From positions 62,001 to 126,000 of the forward strand of contig JACPUR010000035.1 in the NCBI GenBank assembly GCA_016192135.1: DNA of 64,000 bases, in the 5' to 3' direction. Source of the DNA: Candidatus Tectomicrobia bacterium. Lineage in GTDB: Bacteria; UBA8248. The notes beneath the pieces were generated by a model, which saw only the letters and a program-made list of their open reading frames with translations, ran no database searches and was not told the origin of the DNA. Each line of letters begins with the position of its first letter. Position 1 is the first letter of the stretch. Below, one piece after another: positions 32,196 through 40,126 of the stretch. The translations under genes and the position numbers were made by a program.

Positions 32196-33359
32196 ATGTC
32201 AGGGGGTGCACGCGGACTGGTGAAATACACGTTGGGCTGTCTGCTCGCGGGGGGCCTGCTCCTTCCGGCCTGGGCGGAGGCGCAGCCGAAGGAAGAGAAA
32301 AAGGCACAGCCGAAGTACGTCGGCTCTCAGGTCTGCGTCACCTGCCACCAAGCGCAGCAAAACGACTGGGTGGCCTCGGGGCACCCCTACAAGCTGCGCA
32401 AGGCCGAGGACGCCCGCAGGGCGGGCCTGCCCCTGCCCGGCGGCTACACGTGGGATGACATCAGCTACGTCATCGGGGGCCGGAACTGGAAGCTCCGCTA
32501 CGTCGACAAGCAGGGCTACATCATCACGTCCACGGGCGTCATGCCCGACGCCAAGCGCGACATATTCTCCCTGAAGGACGTGAAGCGCGGCACGCCCGGA
32601 AAGAACCAGTTCAACCTCAAGGACGGGACCTGGAGCAATTATCACCCGGGCCAGAAGAACCTTAAGTACGACTGCGGCGCCTGCCACACGACCGGATACA
32701 GCAAGGAAGGCCATCAGGACGGGATGCCCGGCATCGTGGGGACCTGGGCGGAGCCCGGGGTCGGGTGCGAGGCTTGCCACGGGCCCGGCGGGGACCACGT
32801 CGGCGGGAAGGGCTACAAGGGCAACATCCAAGTCCGCCCCGATAAGGCCATGTGCGGCCAGTGCCACATCCGGGGGAAGGCGGACACCATCCCCGCCTCC
32901 GGCGGATTCATCCAGCACCACGAGCAGTACAACGAGCTCCTGGCGAACAAGCACAAGGCGCTCGACTGCGTCACCTGCCATAAGCCCCACGTGAGCGCCA
33001 AGTTCAAGGACGGCCTCAAGGTGCAGTGTGAGAGCTGCCATCCGAAGCAGGCGGCCGATTATAAGGGCAGCATGATGCAGCTCGGCGGCGTTAAGTGCGC
33101 GGATTGCCACATGGCGCGGGCGACCAAGACGGCCATCCAGAAAGGTCCGCACGAGGCGGACATCCGGGCGCACCTCTTCAAGATCAGCCTCGACCCGGCG
33201 GCGAGCATGTTCACGCCGGACGGCAAGTTCGCGAAAGGTTTCCTCACGGTCGAGTATGCCTGTCTCGCCTGCCACGGCGGCAGGACCAAGGAATGGGCGA
33301 TGGATGCCACCAAGAAGGGGATTCACGGCTACGGCAAAGCCGTCGCCGGAAAGAAATAG
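32196..33359 (+). CDS. Octahaem c-type cytochrome (cytochrome c554-like)
   Basis: A 387-residue periplasmic multihaem cytochrome. After a signal peptide (GLVKYTLGCLLAGGLLLPAWAEA) there are eight CxxCH haem sites in order: CVTCH, CGACH, CEACH, CGQCH, CVTCH, CESCH, CADCH and CLACH. The segment YVGSQVCVTCHQAQQNDWVASGH with a following WDDISYVIGG is characteristic of the cytochrome c554/c' multihaem family. ATG 32196 is chosen for the signal peptide and the GGGGGGAGCCT site. It is followed by a membrane 9-haem cytochrome and a cytochrome b, so the three probably form an electron-transfer chain to or from quinone. The terminal substrate is unknown. Confidence 0.9.
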   Translation: MSGGARGLVKYTLGCLLAGGLLLPAWAEAQPKEEKKAQPKYVGSQVCVTCHQAQQNDWVASGHPYKLRKAEDARRAGLPLPGGYTWDDISYVIGGRNWKLRYVDKQGYIITSTGVMPDAKRDIFSLKDVKRGTPGKNQFNLKDGTWSNYHPGQKNLKYDCGACHTTGYSKEGHQDGMPGIVGTWAEPGVGCEACHGPGGDHVGGKGYKGNIQVRPDKAMCGQCHIRGKADTIPASGGFIQHHEQYNELLANKHKALDCVTCHKPHVSAKFKDGLKVQCESCHPKQAADYKGSMMQLGGVKCADCHMARATKTAIQKGPHEADIRAHLFKISLDPAASMFTPDGKFAKGFLTVEYACLACHGGRTKEWAMDATKKGIHGYGKAVAGKK

Positions 33360-33587
33360 CTAAGCGCTTTCCTTCTTCGGCCCGCCGTGGCGGGGTTTCC
33401 CCGCCCGGCGGGCCGCCGCGCTTGCGGCGGTTTCATCCCGAGCGGCCGCCTCGCGAGAAGAAAACACGCATTTCGGTTGCGGGGGTCCGGTTTCCGCCCT
33501 ATTTTTGATCCGGTTCGGCCTTCCCCGCTTCGGGCGCCTCTCCGCAAGTTCGCCAGAGATTACAGGCCGTCTCTGAAGGGGGCTTCA

Positions 33588-34928
33588 TTGCCGAGGGAAC
33601 GAACCATTTTCAAGCGCTTCCCGGGCGGGAGTCCCGCCCCGGCCGGAATCTACCTGGAAGGGTGGTGGGAGCCGCCGATCTTTCAAGATGGAGGGGGCCG
33701 GTCCTTGCCCGGCCCCGCCGATCGAATCTTCCGCCGAATCCCTCCCCTGGCCGCGCTCCTGATCTCCCCCGTGCTCGGCACCGTCTTCGTCCTCGGCTTC
33801 ATCTTCCTCACCCTGGCCGCGATGGCGATCATCCCCGTGAAGCTCATCCGCAGGGGACGGGGCGGCCGCGCGGCGGGCCTCTTCCTGGCGGGCGCCGTCC
33901 TGCTGGGGGGGCCGGCAGCCTGGGGACAGGCGGTGTCGAACGAGATGTGCATCAACTGCCACAAGCTGCCGCTGCAGATGAAGCTGAAGGACGGCTCCAG
34001 CGTCTCCCTTCAGATTCCCGCCGCGGACTTCGGAAAGTCCGCGCACGGGAGTCTCCTGCTGTGCACGGCCTGCCACACCGATATCAAGAAGGTGCCCCAC
34101 GACAAGCTTGAGTTCGAGGACCGGCGCGCTCTCAGCCTCCACTACAGCAGGGCGTGCACCTCCTGCCACGGCGGAAAGTTCAAGGAATTCCAGGAAGGGA
34201 TCCACTGGCGCCTCCTCTCCGCAGGCGACCGCCGGGCGCCCCTGTGCGCGGACTGCCACGGCGCGCACGCGATCACCAAGGGAGGAGTCGCCAAGGGCTT
34301 CACCCCCCAGGCCTGCGCGAAGTGCCACGAGAAGCCCTACCGGCAATACGAGACCAGCGTTCATGGGCGGGGGCTCATCCAGAACGGGGCCAAGGATGTG
34401 CCCGGCTGCTCCACCTGCCATCCCTCCCACACGGGGCAGGACCCCCGGAAGATGGAGTTCCGCATCAACATTCCCCAGCTATGCGCCGACTGCCATCAAA
34501 ACAAGCCGCTGATGGAGAAATACGGCCTCTCCTCTCAGGTCGTCTCGACTTATCTTGAGGATTTTCACGGTGCCTCGATCAGCCTCTACCGCGAGCAGCG
34601 GAACCTTCCCCCGCGCCTGACGGCGGTCTGCACCGATTGCCACGGCATCCACGACATCTTGCGGGTGAAGGACCCGGATTCGAAGGTCGTGCGCGAAAAC
34701 CTGATGCGGACCTGCCAGAAGTGCCACCCGGACGCCTCGCTCAATTTCCCGGCGAGCTGGCTCTCGCACTATCCGCCGAGCACGACGCGCTATCCCTTGG
34801 TGTTCTTCCTCCGGCTGTTCTATTTCATCTTTGTCCCGGCGATCATCGCCTGCATGCTCTTCCACGTCGGGCTCGACTTCGCCGCCGAGCTCCGCGCCCG
34901 GCGGCGGTCCCGGAAGGAGCGGGCATGA
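33588..34928 (+). CDS. Membrane-bound nonahaem c-type cytochrome
   Basis: About 446 residues with nine CxxCH sites: CINCH, CTACH, CTSCH, CADCH, CAKCH, CSTCH, CADCH, CTDCH and CQKCH. Before the first haem are two hydrophobic segments (LAALLISPVLGTVFVLGFIFLTLAAMAI and AAGLFLAGAVLLGGPAAWG). After the last haem comes a C-terminal transmembrane helix (YPLVFFLRLFYFIFVPAIIACMLFHVGL). The start is uncertain: TTG 33588 has GAAGGGGG 6 nt upstream, and ATG 33822 would keep only the second segment. The stop overlaps the start of the cytochrome b gene (ATGA), so the two are translationally coupled. It resembles quinol-linked multihaem modules. Confidence 0.85.
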   Translation: MPRERTIFKRFPGGSPAPAGIYLEGWWEPPIFQDGGGRSLPGPADRIFRRIPPLAALLISPVLGTVFVLGFIFLTLAAMAIIPVKLIRRGRGGRAAGLFLAGAVLLGGPAAWGQAVSNEMCINCHKLPLQMKLKDGSSVSLQIPAADFGKSAHGSLLLCTACHTDIKKVPHDKLEFEDRRALSLHYSRACTSCHGGKFKEFQEGIHWRLLSAGDRRAPLCADCHGAHAITKGGVAKGFTPQACAKCHEKPYRQYETSVHGRGLIQNGAKDVPGCSTCHPSHTGQDPRKMEFRINIPQLCADCHQNKPLMEKYGLSSQVVSTYLEDFHGASISLYREQRNLPPRLTAVCTDCHGIHDILRVKDPDSKVVRENLMRTCQKCHPDASLNFPASWLSHYPPSTTRYPLVFFLRLFYFIFVPAIIACMLFHVGLDFAAELRARRRSRKERA

Positions 34929-35686
34929 TGCCGCCGGAGGAGAAGGACGTGCGGGAGGAGGAGGGCTCCGTGCTGCGGTTCACGAGGAGGCAGCGGCTGG
35001 AGCATCACATCATGGCCGCCCTGTTCATCCTGCTGACGGTGACGGGCCTGCCACAGAAGTTCTCCGACGCCTTCTGGGCGGGCTCCGTGGTGCGGCTGAT
35101 CGGCGACCTGGACCTGATGCGCTGGCTCCACCGGATGGCGGGTTTCGCCTTCGGCGGCTTCACCGTCTATTTCCTGGTCTTCGCGTCGCTCGACGTCCTC
35201 CGGGGGCGGGCGGCCCTCTCCATGGCCCCCTTCCTCTCGGACCTGAGGGAGGTCTATCGCGGCCTCCTGTGGGCCGCCGGGCTGGGGCCGCGGCCGGCCG
35301 CCGGGCGCTTCGATTACCGGGAGAAGCTCGAGTTCTGGGGAATGCTCCTGGGGAGCGGCGTCATGATCCTGACCGGACTGATCCTCTACTTCCCGATTCA
35401 GGCCACCCGCTGGCTGCCCGGCCAGGTCATCCCCGTTGCCAAGACGGCGCACAGCTACGAGGCCATGCTGGCCCTCATGGTGATCGTCGTCTGGCACCTC
35501 TACAACGCCATGTTCCGGCCCGGCGTGTTCCCTCTGGACACCACGATCATCCACGGGCGCATGAGCCTCGGGCGCCTGCGGGAAGAGCACCCGCTCGAGT
35601 TCGAGCGCCTGTTTCCGGAGAAGGCCGCCGAGGAGGGCGAGGAAGAACGCCCGGCCCGCGGCGCCTCCGATCCCAGCCCCGCCTGA
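34925..35686 (+). CDS. Cytochrome b (b561/formate dehydrogenase gamma-like) membrane subunit
   Basis: A 253-residue integral membrane protein with about four helices. Candidate haem-b ligands are His in RLEHHIMAALFIL (about residues 26-27), LHRMAGFAFGGF, KTAHSYEAMLALM and IVVWHLYNAMF. These positions match the di-haem cytochrome b/b6-type subunit found in formate dehydrogenase and hydrogenase gamma chains. It begins at ATG 34925, overlapping the preceding cytochrome stop, and its charged C-terminal tail is cytoplasmic. It probably exchanges electrons between quinones and the two multihaem cytochromes encoded just upstream. Confidence 0.87.
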   Translation: MMPPEEKDVREEEGSVLRFTRRQRLEHHIMAALFILLTVTGLPQKFSDAFWAGSVVRLIGDLDLMRWLHRMAGFAFGGFTVYFLVFASLDVLRGRAALSMAPFLSDLREVYRGLLWAAGLGPRPAAGRFDYREKLEFWGMLLGSGVMILTGLILYFPIQATRWLPGQVIPVAKTAHSYEAMLALMVIVVWHLYNAMFRPGVFPLDTTIIHGRMSLGRLREEHPLEFERLFPEKAAEEGEEERPARGASDPSPA

Positions 35687-35826
35687 GGTCCGCCCGCCCC
35701 GGGGATTGGATGGTGAGCGGCGCCCGCCGCTTGCCAGCCGCCCGGAAGCGAGCAATCATGCCGGCTCCGGACGCCGGGCCCCCGGGCGCGGCGGGCGTTC
35801 CCTTCATCTTCCATGCAGGAGGCACC

Positions 35827-36276
35827 ATGGCGATCAAGGCCCCGACGAAGCGCCGGTGGGCGCTGGTGGATTCGACGGCGATCGGAGTCGACAAGAAGTA
35901 CGAGCCCCCTCTCATCATCGCCTGGGGAGTGGACAGCCACGCGGTGGGCACCCAGACCATCACCATGGGCCGCACCATCATCCCCCCCAAGGCCCGGAAC
36001 CAGCGCCACTACCACGTCTGCGACGCCACCTTCTATATCGTGCGGGGGCCCATCGTCGTGTGGATGGGAGAGGAGAAGGAGGAGCACACCGTCCCCACCG
36101 GCACTTTCGTTTACGCGGCGGCGGGCGAGATCCACGGCCTCTATAACCCGAGCGAGACCGAGGACGCCGAGCTCATCTTCACGTACGGCAACTGCCCGAA
36201 CCGGGATGCCGCGCGAACTATCTATGTGGAGGAGGCGTGGCAGGAAGAGGACAAGCGGGATCGCATCCCGAAGTAG
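35827..36276 (+). CDS. Cupin-domain protein
   Basis: A 149-residue single cupin. Metal-binding motif 1 is partly present as RNQRHYHVCDATFYIVRG (His residues in HYH), and motif 2 as GTFVYAAAGEIHGLYNPS. The protein is cytoplasmic (no signal peptide) and the substrate is unknown. GCAGGAGGCACC sets ATG 35827. It lies 140 nt after the cytochrome b gene and ends at a strong terminator, so it may be the last gene of the cytochrome transcript. Confidence 0.82.
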   Translation: MAIKAPTKRRWALVDSTAIGVDKKYEPPLIIAWGVDSHAVGTQTITMGRTIIPPKARNQRHYHVCDATFYIVRGPIVVWMGEEKEEHTVPTGTFVYAAAGEIHGLYNPSETEDAELIFTYGNCPNRDAARTIYVEEAWQEEDKRDRIPK

Positions 36277-36293
36277 GCATCGGACGAACCAAG

Positions 36294-36324
36294 AAAAGCC
36301 GGCCCTTCGGGGCCGGCTTTTCTT
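36294..36324 (+). terminator. Rho-independent terminator after the cytochrome/cupin cluster
   Basis: AAAAGCCGGCCC and GGGCCGGCTTTT form a perfect stem around a TTCG tetraloop, followed by a short T-rich tail. It lies 17 nt after the cupin stop. Confidence 0.85.
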
Positions 36325-36506
36325 GTGGGTCCTAAACACATTACTTTCTGGTCAACGTACGTGTGAAAAAGTGATGACTGAGGTTTTTTTTTCCCCTCAC
36401 CCGGAGGGGAGGGCCAGGGTGGGGGAAGGATTTATAGCGCCGATAGATTCTCCCTCCCCCAGCCCCTTCCCGGAGGGAGGGGGAAAGTCTCAGGCTGTGC
36501 GGCGGT

Positions 36507-37043
36507 TCAATTCAGCAGCGTCACGAGCTCCAGGAGCTGGCGCTTGAGAGTCTCCTCGTCCGCCGCCCGCCGGACGGCGCCGAGAATCTCGCTCGCGGCT
36601 TTCCCGTGCTCGCTGCGCTTCAGGTAGATGCGCGCGAGGTTCGTGTAGGGGAAGTGACGGGGATCATACCGAGGCGCCCGCTTTGCCTTCTCCAGCCACT
36701 CGATGGCCTGCTCCAGATCGCCCAACTGCATCAGATAGCAGCCGATGTCGTTGTAAGGATTCCCGAAATCGGGGTCGACCTCGATGGCGAGATGGCACTC
36801 CTCGATGGCCTCCTCGAGCCTGCCCTGCTTGCTGTACATCCAGCCCAGGTAGGTGTGGGCGTCCGCGGTGGGATGGTAGGCGAGAGAATTCTTGTACAGC
36901 TCGACCGCCCGATCGATTCTACCTCTCCGGTGCGCGCTTTCCGCCTCCGCCAGCAGCTCCAGGGCCTTTCTCAGCTCGGGATTCACCCGGGACTCTTCCC
37001 AGTATTTTTCCTCGAACGACATGGTAGGGAAGCTCTCTTGCAT
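36507..37043 (-). CDS. TPR-repeat protein (cytoplasmic)
   Basis: A 178-residue protein with three to four tetratricopeptide repeats: AVELYKNSLAYHPTADAHTYLGWMY, AIEECHLAIEVDPDFGNPYNDIGCYLM and AIEWLEKAKRAPRYDPRHFPYTNLARIYL. There is no signal peptide, so it is likely a cytoplasmic adaptor. AGGGAGGG lies 9 nt before ATG 37043; a GTG two codons upstream is the alternative. A promoter-like TTGACA/TAACAT pair is found 56-83 nt upstream. Confidence 0.82.
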   Translation of the reverse strand: MQESFPTMSFEEKYWEESRVNPELRKALELLAEAESAHRRGRIDRAVELYKNSLAYHPTADAHTYLGWMYSKQGRLEEAIEECHLAIEVDPDFGNPYNDIGCYLMQLGDLEQAIEWLEKAKRAPRYDPRHFPYTNLARIYLKRSEHGKAASEILGAVRRAADEETLKRQLLELVTLLN

Positions 37044-37098
37044 GGTCACTGCCCTCCCTTGCGTCCGAAACCCGGCGGTGGATTTCAGACCTTATTCA

Positions 37099-37126
37099 AT
37101 GTTAACGCGCCCGGCCCGGCTGTCAA
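37099..37126 (-). promoter_or_regulatory. Sigma70-type promoter of the cytoplasmic TPR gene
   Basis: On the minus strand, TTGACA (37126-37121) and TAACAT (37104-37099) stand 16 nt apart, 56 nt before the start codon. The -35 box is a perfect match, and the -10 box matches at four of six positions. Confidence 0.5.
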
Positions 37127-37174
37127 GAAAGGCTCGTACGGGGAAGAGGGGGAGGGAAATCCCCGACCCAATGG

Positions 37175-37208
37175 AAAAAAAGCGCCCCAGCCGGACGGCC
37201 GGGGCGCC
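37175..37208 (-). terminator. Rho-independent terminator of the c'-type cytochrome gene
   Basis: On the minus strand, GGCGCCCCGGCCG pairs with CGGCTGGGGCGC around a short loop and is followed by seven T residues (37175-37181). It starts 17 nt after the stop of the gene at 37225-37707. Confidence 0.8.
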
Positions 37209-37224
37209 GCGCGCGTGAGCGCCT

Positions 37225-37707
37225 TCACTTTTTCGGGGGCGGCTTCCGGTATGTCCGGTGACAGCCTCCGCAGGTTCCCTGAACGTTCTTCAGGGCCGCC
37301 TCGGCGCCGTTCCTGTCGCCTGCCCGCAGGACCACCGCCAGCGAGGCGGCGGCGGTCCCGAGGTTCCTGGCCTTCTGATCGAAGTCCGCCTTGTTCTCCC
37401 AGATGACGGGGAGGGCGGTCGTCTGGCCCTCCAGGACTCTCTCCTTGAAAGCGTCAGGGATTCGCCGGGCCGATTGGGAAAGTGCATCAGCGGACTTGGC
37501 CGCGTCGGCGAGCCTGTTCTCCTTCATGGCCGCCTGAATGGCCCGGATGTTGCGCGGGTGGCTCTGCATCAGGTCCTTGCGGGCCTTCACCTGCGGATTC
37601 TCGTAGCCGATCAATTCGGCGAAGGAGAAGTCCTTCGTACATCCCGCGAGCAGCCCCACCGCCGCGACGAGGGCGGCGAGGGTGAAACCGGCACGCAGAC
37701 TCTTCAT
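37225..37707 (-). CDS. Cytochrome c'-like lipoprotein
   Basis: A 160-residue protein with a lipoprotein signal (MKSLRAGFTLAALVAAVGLLAGC, Cys at residue 23) and a four-helix-bundle cytochrome c' layout. A single haem site lies near the C-terminus, CGGCH at residues 146-150 in the typical CxxCHxxYR context. Membrane-anchored c'-type cytochromes carry single electrons or bind NO. The position 1.5 kb from the multihaem cluster, on the opposite strand, suggests but does not show a functional link. Confidence 0.85.
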   Translation of the reverse strand: MKSLRAGFTLAALVAAVGLLAGCTKDFSFAELIGYENPQVKARKDLMQSHPRNIRAIQAAMKENRLADAAKSADALSQSARRIPDAFKERVLEGQTTALPVIWENKADFDQKARNLGTAAASLAVVLRAGDRNGAEAALKNVQGTCGGCHRTYRKPPPKK

Positions 37708-37969
37708 CAGCCTTGATCTCCTCTGATATACGGGACAACGCGCGCCCCTGCCGGAGGCGTCCCGGCGGGGTGAAAAAGGCCGCGGCGGATGCGTGCTGGG
37801 TGCCGGAGTGAGAACACCCGGGCGCCGGAAAAAGTTCCGGGGCGGCCCCATTTCCGCTTGGCTGCCCGACGGAGAACGATTAAGATTTCCCATTCTTGCT
37901 TGCGGAAATGGCTTCGAGGCCGGCTCGCCGGCCGTGAGGCGCGCTTTCAATCGGAGCGGGAGGTCTCTC

Positions 37970-38845
37970 ATGTCCGACCCCAGGAGGGCGAAGTTCCGGG
38001 AGCTGCTCGGCCGGCGGGGGGTCACCCTCGTCCCGGGCGCGCACGACGCCCTCACGGCCCGGCTCATCGAGGCCAAGGGCTTCGAGGCGGTCTATATGAC
38101 CGGCGGGGGCACCTCCGTCGCCCTGACCGGCCTGCCGGACAACGGCCTGGTCACCGCCTCGGAGACGGTGATGAACGCGCGCTACATCGCGGATTCGGTT
38201 TCCATCCCCCTCATCGTAGACGCCGATACCGGCTACGGCAATGCCGTCAACGCGGTCCGCACCATCCGCGATCTGGACCGGGCCGGGGCCGCCTGCGTCC
38301 AGATCGAGGATCAGGTTTCGCCCAAGCGGTGCGGGCACCTTCCCGGGAAGGAAGTGGTGAGCCGCGCCGAGTTCGTCGGCAAGATCCGGGCCGTCGCCGA
38401 TCACCGGCCCGACCCGGCGCTGGCGATCATGGCCCGCACCGACGCCCGGGCGACCTTCGGCTTCGAGGAGGCCGTAGTCCGGGGGAACGAGGCCCTGAAG
38501 GCGGGGGCCGACCTGGTGTTCATCGAGGCGCTCGAGTCGGCCGAGGAGTTCGCAGAGTACGCCCGCCGCTGCCCGGGACCCCTGCTCGCGAACATGACGG
38601 AGTTCGGGAAGACGCCCCTCATCCCGGCGGAGGAGTTCGGGCGGATGGGCTACCGCTTCGTGATCTTCCCCGCGAGCGCCCTGCGGGTCATGCTGCGCGC
38701 GGCGGCCGAGCTCCTCGACGAGATCCGGGAGAAGGGCACCCAAGCCGCGTACCTGGACCGGATGATGACCCGCGCGGAGCTGTACGACCTCATCGATTAC
38801 GACGCCTATCACCGGATCGAAGCCCGCTACCTGCCCCGGGACTGA
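37970..38845 (+). CDS. Isocitrate lyase/PEP mutase family protein
   Basis: A 291-residue TIM-barrel enzyme of the ICL/PEPM superfamily, close in length to 2-methylisocitrate lyase (PrpB). Features are GAHDALTARLIEAKGFEAVYMTGGG at the start, the metal-binding VDADTGYGN, the catalytic KRCGH near residues 118-122 and IMARTDARATFGFEEAV. The K-R-C-G-H loop is consistent with C-C bond lyase activity, but oxaloacetate decarboxylase-like or dimethylmalate-lyase-like members share it. No methylcitrate-cycle partner is adjacent, so the substrate is open. GGGAGG precedes ATG 37970. Confidence 0.87.
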   Translation: MSDPRRAKFRELLGRRGVTLVPGAHDALTARLIEAKGFEAVYMTGGGTSVALTGLPDNGLVTASETVMNARYIADSVSIPLIVDADTGYGNAVNAVRTIRDLDRAGAACVQIEDQVSPKRCGHLPGKEVVSRAEFVGKIRAVADHRPDPALAIMARTDARATFGFEEAVVRGNEALKAGADLVFIEALESAEEFAEYARRCPGPLLANMTEFGKTPLIPAEEFGRMGYRFVIFPASALRVMLRAAAELLDEIREKGTQAAYLDRMMTRAELYDLIDYDAYHRIEARYLPRD

Positions 38846-38994
38846 TATCCCGCGGCCCGAATCCCGGCTTTCCTTCCCTCCGGTTTTCCGCCAAAATGCG
38901 GGCATTAAGCCCATGCACACGAAGGGAGAAGCTCCACCGGGAGGCAACCCATTCGCGTCCGGCTTTGCATCCATCCGAATGAGGAGAAATGCCG

Positions 38995-40059
38995 ATGAGG
39001 AATTCCTTGCTGAGTCTCGCCGCCGCGCTGGCGCTGGCGGCCGGCGCGGCGGCCCCGGCGGGCGCCGCCGTCTCGCCCGAGGAGGAGAAGCTCTACCGGG
39101 AGGCCAAGAAGGAAGGGGAGGTGGACTTCCGGGGGCCGACCGAGCGGACTTCCTTCATCAACGTCGCACGGGCATGGTCGAAGCGCTATCCCGACGTGAA
39201 GCTGAAGTATTCGCGCAACCCGACGGGGAGGCTCGTCAAGGCCATCGAGGCGGAATTCCGGGCCGGAAAGCTCACCCACGAGGTGGTCCACGTCACCGAC
39301 CCCGTGATCCTGGTCAAATGGAAGAAGCAAGGGAGGCTGCTCTCCTACAAGAGCCCCTACTATGCCGACTACGAGCCGCAGTACCTCGACAAAGACTTCA
39401 CCTTCGCGGCCATGGGCGTCACCCCCATGCTCCCCCTCGTGAACAAGAAGTACGTCGAGAGCATCGGCATGAAGCCCGGCGACTTCAAGTGCTACAAGGA
39501 CTTCCTAAACCCGAAATTCTCCGGCAAGCAGGTGGTCACCCACGCCAACGCCGGCGGGACCGCCCTTTTTGCCGCCATGCGAATGACCGAGCTCTTCGGC
39601 TGGGAGTTCCATGAAACCCTGCGTAAGCACAACATCCTGCTCGGGGCGACAGCGGGCGTGACCACGAGCATGGTCATCAAGGGCGAGCGGCCGGTGACCT
39701 ACGCGGTGACGGGCTACCGCGCCCTGGAGCACGGGCAGGATCCCAAGAAGGGCGTGTTCACCTTCTGGCCCTGCGAGGGCGCGGTGATGATCAACTTCGC
39801 GATGACCATCCTCAAGGAGGGCGCCGCCAGGCATCCCAACGCCGCCAGGCTCCTGGTGACGTGGCTCTCCTCGAAGGAGGGCCAGGAGAACATCGTCGAG
39901 CACGCGCACTTCTTCAGCGGCCGCAAGGACGTGAAGCCGGTGCCCGGCGCCCAGCCGCTGCACACGTACAAGAACCTGTGGTGGCCCGACCTCGAGAAGG
40001 CCATCCAAGAGCACGATCCGTTCCTGAAGAAGTTTGATCAGGTGTACGGGCTGAAGTAG
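38995..40059 (+). CDS. Periplasmic solute-binding protein of a complete ABC importer (Fe(III)-type)
   Basis: A 354-residue exported binding protein (signal peptide MRNSLLSLAAALALAAGAAAPAGA). The mature part begins AVSPEEEKLYREAKKEGEV and includes the iron-transport-family blocks VTDPVILVKWKKQGRLLSY and GYRALEHGQDPKKGVFTFWPCEG. It is only distantly like the duplicated pair at 9-13 kb. ATG 38995 is preferred because GAGGAG lies 8 nt upstream; ATG 38989 would leave only 2 nt. It is followed by its permease and ATPase in one operon. Confidence 0.88.
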   Translation: MRNSLLSLAAALALAAGAAAPAGAAVSPEEEKLYREAKKEGEVDFRGPTERTSFINVARAWSKRYPDVKLKYSRNPTGRLVKAIEAEFRAGKLTHEVVHVTDPVILVKWKKQGRLLSYKSPYYADYEPQYLDKDFTFAAMGVTPMLPLVNKKYVESIGMKPGDFKCYKDFLNPKFSGKQVVTHANAGGTALFAAMRMTELFGWEFHETLRKHNILLGATAGVTTSMVIKGERPVTYAVTGYRALEHGQDPKKGVFTFWPCEGAVMINFAMTILKEGAARHPNAARLLVTWLSSKEGQENIVEHAHFFSGRKDVKPVPGAQPLHTYKNLWWPDLEKAIQEHDPFLKKFDQVYGLK

Positions 40060-40126
40060 CTCCGGCCGCGCGCCGCCCCCGGCCTCCGCCGGGGGCGGCG
40101 GGGCGCCCAGGCAGGACGGAGGCTGC

